Shown here: in pieces, positions 60,034 to 64,000 of the stretch
How the letters are laid out: every line of letters begins with the position of its first letter
Position numbering within the stretch: position 1 is the stretch's first letter
Source of the DNA: Rostrohypoxylon terebratum
Taxonomy: Eukaryota; Ascomycota; Sordariomycetes; Xylariales; Hypoxylaceae
Direction of reading: 5' to 3'
DNA: 64,000 nucleotides
NCBI GenBank assembly: GCA_022497145.1
Contig: MU385977.1
Coordinates: 1-64,000, forward strand
The notes under the pieces: generated by a model
Told to the model about the DNA's origin: nothing
The model's input: the letters and a program-made list of their open reading frames with translations, nothing else
The model's database searches: none
Program-made: the position numbers and the translations under genes

Positions 60034-61854
60034 TTAGTACTCAAATGTCATTCTCCTTACTTCCCGCGGAAGATTTGGCGGACTTCGTCCATTTCTGTAT
60101 TGCCACAACCGACTCAAATCCTTCACCCTCACATTACCGTCGTTAATATCATCATCTTCGTGGAAACTGCCATGCACCGCGACCTGGCCCTTCACAATGC
60201 TCCCTTTTCGTCCGGCAAGCTCGATTAGCGACCAGTTGTTATCAACCGCTTCACGTAAGTTATCTTTCTCTGTGCCTTTCTTGGCCACCTCCACGATGCT
60301 GCTCATGAACTCGTTGTGCTCGGCACAACCGATGAATTCGCCCTTGGCGTCACGCGCAAGCGGGAACATGCCGTTTAGGTAATGCTGGGAAAATTGATGT
60401 CCACCGCGGGCAGACGTGCGACTGAACACGCGACCGATGTACCGGGGCATTTCGACAGACGCGCGCTCGTTTGTTACGAAGTGCAAGATACCCCATAATG
60501 CGACGAAGTCGGTCGTGTGAGCGTAATGTTCGACATGCGCGATTGCGCGGTCGGACGCAGGTACGGTATAAGCTGTTGCCCGTGATGACACATCTGATTC
60601 CATGGCAGTCAGCGTAGGGATGCGTCTGTTGGCTTCAGAGAAATATCCACTGCCGTTTGATAGCCGTCGTTTTGATGGTACGGGGCGAGTTTCGATGGGG
60701 GAATCGGTAAGTGGGACTTCCGTAATTGTGGTAGGTATGAGGGTATCCGTTCTAGGAAGCTTGATTTCGGCTTCCTGGGAGTCGACATGTCGATGTGGAT
60801 TGTTAAAGTGATTAGACGCGTTCCCAAATGTGTATACTTCAAGTTTGGAGAGAAGATCTTGTGGTAGCTCTTGGAGAAGCCAGTCCAAAACCAATCCTCC
60901 TTCGATTCCTCCTTGAGAATGTAAAATGAACACCACTTTCGTATACTGCGGATTATAAAGCTTCTCTTTAATAATCTTGTAAGCAAGACGGATATCGCTT
61001 GTCGCATATCCAAAATTTCGCTGTATGAGACATTCGACAACATCGAATATGACGCCTGTAGTACGGTTATGAACGCCTATAACCGGCCGCTTGAAGGTGA
61101 GGGCCAAGCGATTGATGTTGCTCTTCAACCAAGCTTCCCTAAACGTTTAGTGTCAGTAGGATGAAAGCGCATGGCGGCACAGCGGCACACAGAGATTGTC
61201 ACGAGGTCACACGTACCCGACGGCCACGCCATTTAAGAAAATCCACTGTTCGTGCGCGTGTTCCTCTAACGCAGGCGCATATTTTGGATCAGAATGAAAC
61301 GTTATCGTGCTCCCGTTCAAACCCAGACACAGAAACCAGTTTACCGAGAAAAATGCGCCCCACCACAGGATCACCATCCAGGCCGGCAAGAGGAGAGCCA
61401 AGGGAAGCGTCAATATGAAGAAAAGTTGCATAACTATAAGGACCGAATGAATGGCAATACACCATATATTCTGCCAGGTAAACGAAAGCTCGTCAAAATG
61501 ATCTCCGTCGCAAGGTCGAATAGGCCACAATATCCAAGGTAATGCCCAAGCAAACGTGAAGAAGTACTTGACATCCCACATCATCAGCCTCCAGGGCATG
61601 TCGGTGTAGCTGTAATTAATGACAGACTCGCCGCCAACCTGCGAGCCGAAGAACTCGGTGCGATCCATGAGGGGCTGCGATCGAAAGCCTCGCCGTCGCG
61701 CTCCATCTGATCGAGCGAAGATGTTGGACATGTAGAGAAGGCCGCCGACTATAACAACGAGGACGCAGCCGAAGTAAACAGAAAAATCAAGGGCGGAAAA
61801 GAGTGCGCCAATGTCGGGGTAGCAGCATCGTTTTATTACGCAGAGGATGGCCAT
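60034..61854 (-). CDS. Membrane-anchored alpha/beta-hydrolase (serine hydrolase / lipase-like)
   Basis: Two exons on the minus strand, 61854-61217 and 61138-60034, 580 residues. The N-terminal about 190 residues carry several membrane segments: FSVYFGCVLVVIVGGLLYM (about 22-45), KYFFTFAWALPWILWPI (about 95-112) and two more in IHSVLIVMQLFFILTLPLALLL and MVILWWGAFFSVNWFLCL. The C-terminal part begins WIFLNGVAVGEAWLKSNINRLA, where a strand and helix of a hydrolase fold meet across the intron. It continues with RPVIGVHNRTTG, then KVVFILHSQGGIEGG: the HSQGG turn is a nucleophile elbow with Ser at about 284. The later DFVALWGILHF contains an Asp and VAVHGSFHEDD a His as possible triad partners. 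It may act on lipid at an internal membrane, but the substrate is unknown. Confidence 0.8.
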
Positions 61855-62434
61855 CCTCGTCTCGTGGCTTTTTCAGCTACCACCTTTTTTTTACCATTTA
61901 CACTTGCCTGAGACCTAAATTAGGTACCTCCAGCTATGCAAAAAAAATAAAAAAATAAAAAAATAAAAAAAACGAAAAGAACATATGCCTGGACCCTAGC
62001 TGTAAGAGTCATAAGAGAGAGAGACAAAAATGCACGGTGGCTTTTCCAGGGCGTCGGCAACAGCACGTAAGCCTGGAGACTGGAGTCCTTGACCTCGACC
62101 TCGACCGGCACCCAACAGCCGTGCTGAGGGCTGCGCATCCCGTACCGTTGCATCGTGACTAGGTGGGCTAGGTACCTAGCTGCCTATCTGTTCCTTTTAC
62201 GGGGCTTTTACAGGGCTGAGACGCTTCACCCGTTGGGGTCCATTTTTGCATTTTTCGCACTTTTCGCATCTGCGACCAATGGAAGACGCCCCATCAGAAT
62301 GTGAGCGGGTCACAAATCTGGGTCATCTGAACTCTAGGGGGTCTCTGGGATCTCTAGGGCCTCGGCGCTGTTGGGGACTGTCGAATCCCTAATAGGATGT
62401 GCTGGAAAACTCCGAGTGGTGGAGGAACGGGGGT

Positions 62435-62472
62435 GGTTTGGGTTTGGGTTTGGGTTCGGGGTTTGGGGTTTG
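62435..62472. repeat. GGGTTT array (telomere-like, G-rich)
   Basis: Five to six GGG/GGGG runs are separated by TTT or TTC. The unit GGGTTT lacks the A of TTAGGG, so it is telomere-like but not telomeric. It could form a G-quadruplex. Confidence 0.8.
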
Positions 62473-62782
62473 AAAAAGAGGATGATGAAATAAAAAAGAA
62501 AGAAGCCCCGGTTGGCGTTGTCTATGAAATGTCTTGTACGACGTATGGGAATGTCTGGCGCTATTATTAATGATTAAATTATTGGGGGCTCTTACTGTAT
62601 CGGTAGGTATAGGTAGCTGGTGATTCGCTAACCGATCTCGCCGGTAGTTGCCTTGTTTCGGAGTGCCTAGCAGCCTTTAGGCTTTAGGTAACCCGGACGC
62701 GAAGCCACCTGGGCATAGAGGATCGTACCTATCACCCGAACGCTACAGGGGTCGAACTATGGACCTGATTGGTTCAATCACG

Positions 62783-62806
62783 CCCCTATACCCCTATACC
62801 CCTATT
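62783..62806. repeat. CCCCTATA x3
   Basis: Three tandem CCCCTATA units are seen, the last ending CCCCTATT. Confidence 0.85.
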
Positions 62807-63041
62807 GCCATGTGACAGCCCTTATACTGTTGAGAGACATTGAGAAATTCATGTTGAACCGATTCGTGTATAATACGGATGTTCAGCTAATTTTCTGAGA
62901 AGTCGATTGAAAGAAATATACCTGCTGTACATATGTCGACTGTTCCCATGAAGCAGTTCCTTCGTCTTCCCTAAATTTCCAACTAGGGACAACCCAGCTT
63001 GCCTGTCCTGTCTGTATACCTCCTACTGACCAGCGGCCATG

Positions 63042-64000
63042 TTATTCGTTGCCTTCGACGTGAGGATTGTAGAGCGCCTCGTTGACATGTCCGTCGTGAA
63101 ATCCATATAACTCTCTTGGGGATCTATCGTGACGAAGCTCTCTTGGCTGCTCTGTCGAGTCGATTCCCAACCGATTTTTGTGACCCCGAGTCTCAGTATC
63201 ATCTTGCGATAAACGCGAGCCATACTGCCCACGATCCTTCATGGGAATGTCACCATTGCCGTTGTCGCTGTCTTTATTGTTATCGTTCTTGCTATCTTGC
63301 TTTCCTATCCCTTTGCGACCTAAATAGTAAAATGCTAGAGCAACTATGGTAATAAACCCTGCTGCACCAACCGCTATTCCGGCAACGACTCCCGAGGGCA
63401 TTGCATACCCAACCTTTTGTGGCTCAGTGCTACTGCCTGTTGAAGTAGTAGAGACGGCAGAGGTGGACGAGGTGGCAGTAAGCAGCATTAAGTCGGTATA
63501 CTCGATCTCACATCGTAGAGAACCTTCGCCCCGCATAGAATCATCGGTATTACACGAAGTTAGATGAGGACAGCATAAGCTTGCATTAGTGCTTCTTCCA
63601 CTATTGTCACATTTCGCAGAGTTGGTCGATGAGCAATCGGACATTATGTCGATGTAGCAAGTCTGCCCGGTCTGGCTGCTCAAGAATGTGAGTTTGTAAA
63701 CTTGAGGTTGTAGGCAGGATGTGGTGACTATACTTTCCCCAACAACACCATCCATACCCCAGACCTTGAACACATGATGGAAACGGATCACTTCCTTGGC
63801 CTTTCCAAGTAGTTAGAATATAGTACCTCGGTTCCCCTAATAAGGGTGATACTTACAACAAGCAGTTCCGGAGGGATAGCAGTGTTTAGTTGGGGTTTGA
63901 TAAAAATCACTGCACCAGTCTCTTTTATCCAGATATGTTGTGTCGTCTATCGAGTCAAATTCAGGCCAGGCATAGACTTCTCCGGTTTGCCCATGAACCC
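63042..64000 (-). CDS. Single-pass surface protein, 3' part (gene runs off the right edge)
   Basis: Two exons are visible on the minus strand: 64000-63857 (start outside the window) and 63790-63042. The outer part is cysteine-rich (KRDWCSDFYQTPTKHCYPSG, SCLQPQVYKLTFLSSQTGQTCYIDI, CCPHLTSCNT), followed by a Ser/Thr-rich stalk (TSSTSAVSTTSTGSSTE), one transmembrane helix (SGVVAGIAVGAAGFITIVALAFYYL) and a long charged cytoplasmic tail ending in RELRHDRSPRELYGF and NEALYNPHVEG. The layout is that of fungal single-pass surface proteins and cell-wall-sensor-like proteins. The ectodomain family is not recognised. The acceptor at 63790 was chosen because it alone keeps the frame that encodes the membrane helix. 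Confidence 0.7.

Larger units (their letters stand above)
61855..63041. other. Spacer, about 1.2 kb
   Basis: No gene recognised. It contains an A/AAT tract (61939-61973), one perfect CTAGGTACCTAG palindrome (62168-62179), a G-rich GGGTTT array (62435-62472) and a CCCCTATA triple repeat (62783-62806). Confidence 0.5.

Noticed and set aside
1..64000. CRISPR arrays, rRNA genes and bacterial-type operons
   Set aside because: None seen. The repeats are simple tandem satellites without spacers, and the genes are eukaryotic with introns.

Overview
The window reads as nuclear DNA of a filamentous ascomycete (Pezizomycotina; Sordariomycetes is my best guess, an inference). The signs are multi-exon genes with short GT-AG introns of roughly 50-155 nt, fungal-type families (rhodopsin-domain SAT4-like protein, CYP52-like P450, DUF1996 secreted protein, kelch single-pass membrane proteins, NmrA reductase), long gene-poor spacers rich in TAGGTA/TACCTA words, and an internal TTAGGG-type telomeric tract. 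I rebuilt 18 gene models by hand from splice sites and reading phase: 17 are complete and one runs off the right edge. A decayed polyketide synthase tail lies at the left edge.

Layout. 0-0.7 kb: relic of a highly reducing polyketide synthase C-terminus (KR-like tail plus ACP), with frame breaks and the carrier serine lost. 0.7-8 kb: no supported gene. 8-22 kb: sparse redox and membrane genes: flavin monooxygenase (-), rhodopsin-domain 7-TM protein (+), NmrA-type reductase (-), CYP52-like P450 (+). 22-27 kb: AT-rich, decayed spacer. 27.2-27.6 kb: very GC-rich thioredoxin (-). 28.5-33.5 kb: two tandem kelch-propeller membrane proteins with the same intron positions and phases. 33.5-35.8 kb: spacer.

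35.8-47.1 kb is a compact conserved block with alternating strands: PDAP1/PP28 (+), conserved membrane protein (-), mitochondrial IF-2 (+), GGA clathrin adaptor (-), TSR3 rRNA-modifying enzyme (+). These are housekeeping genes with short shared promoters or short convergent spacers.

48-64 kb returns to accessory content: allantoate-permease-type MFS transporter (+), a stand-alone secreted cellobiose-dehydrogenase-type cytochrome (+), DUF1996 secreted protein (-), an interstitial telomeric repeat, secreted GH29 alpha-L-fucosidase with a large N-terminal extension (+), a membrane-anchored serine hydrolase (-), and the 3' part of a single-pass surface protein (-). Several of these products are secreted, which fits plant-polymer or cell-surface interaction.

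How they work together: the central block serves translation, ribosome maturation and Golgi-endosome trafficking. The left flank looks like the thinned remains of a secondary-metabolite or detoxification region, and the right flank like an extracellular carbohydrate and surface set. No functional coupling between flanks is shown by the sequence.
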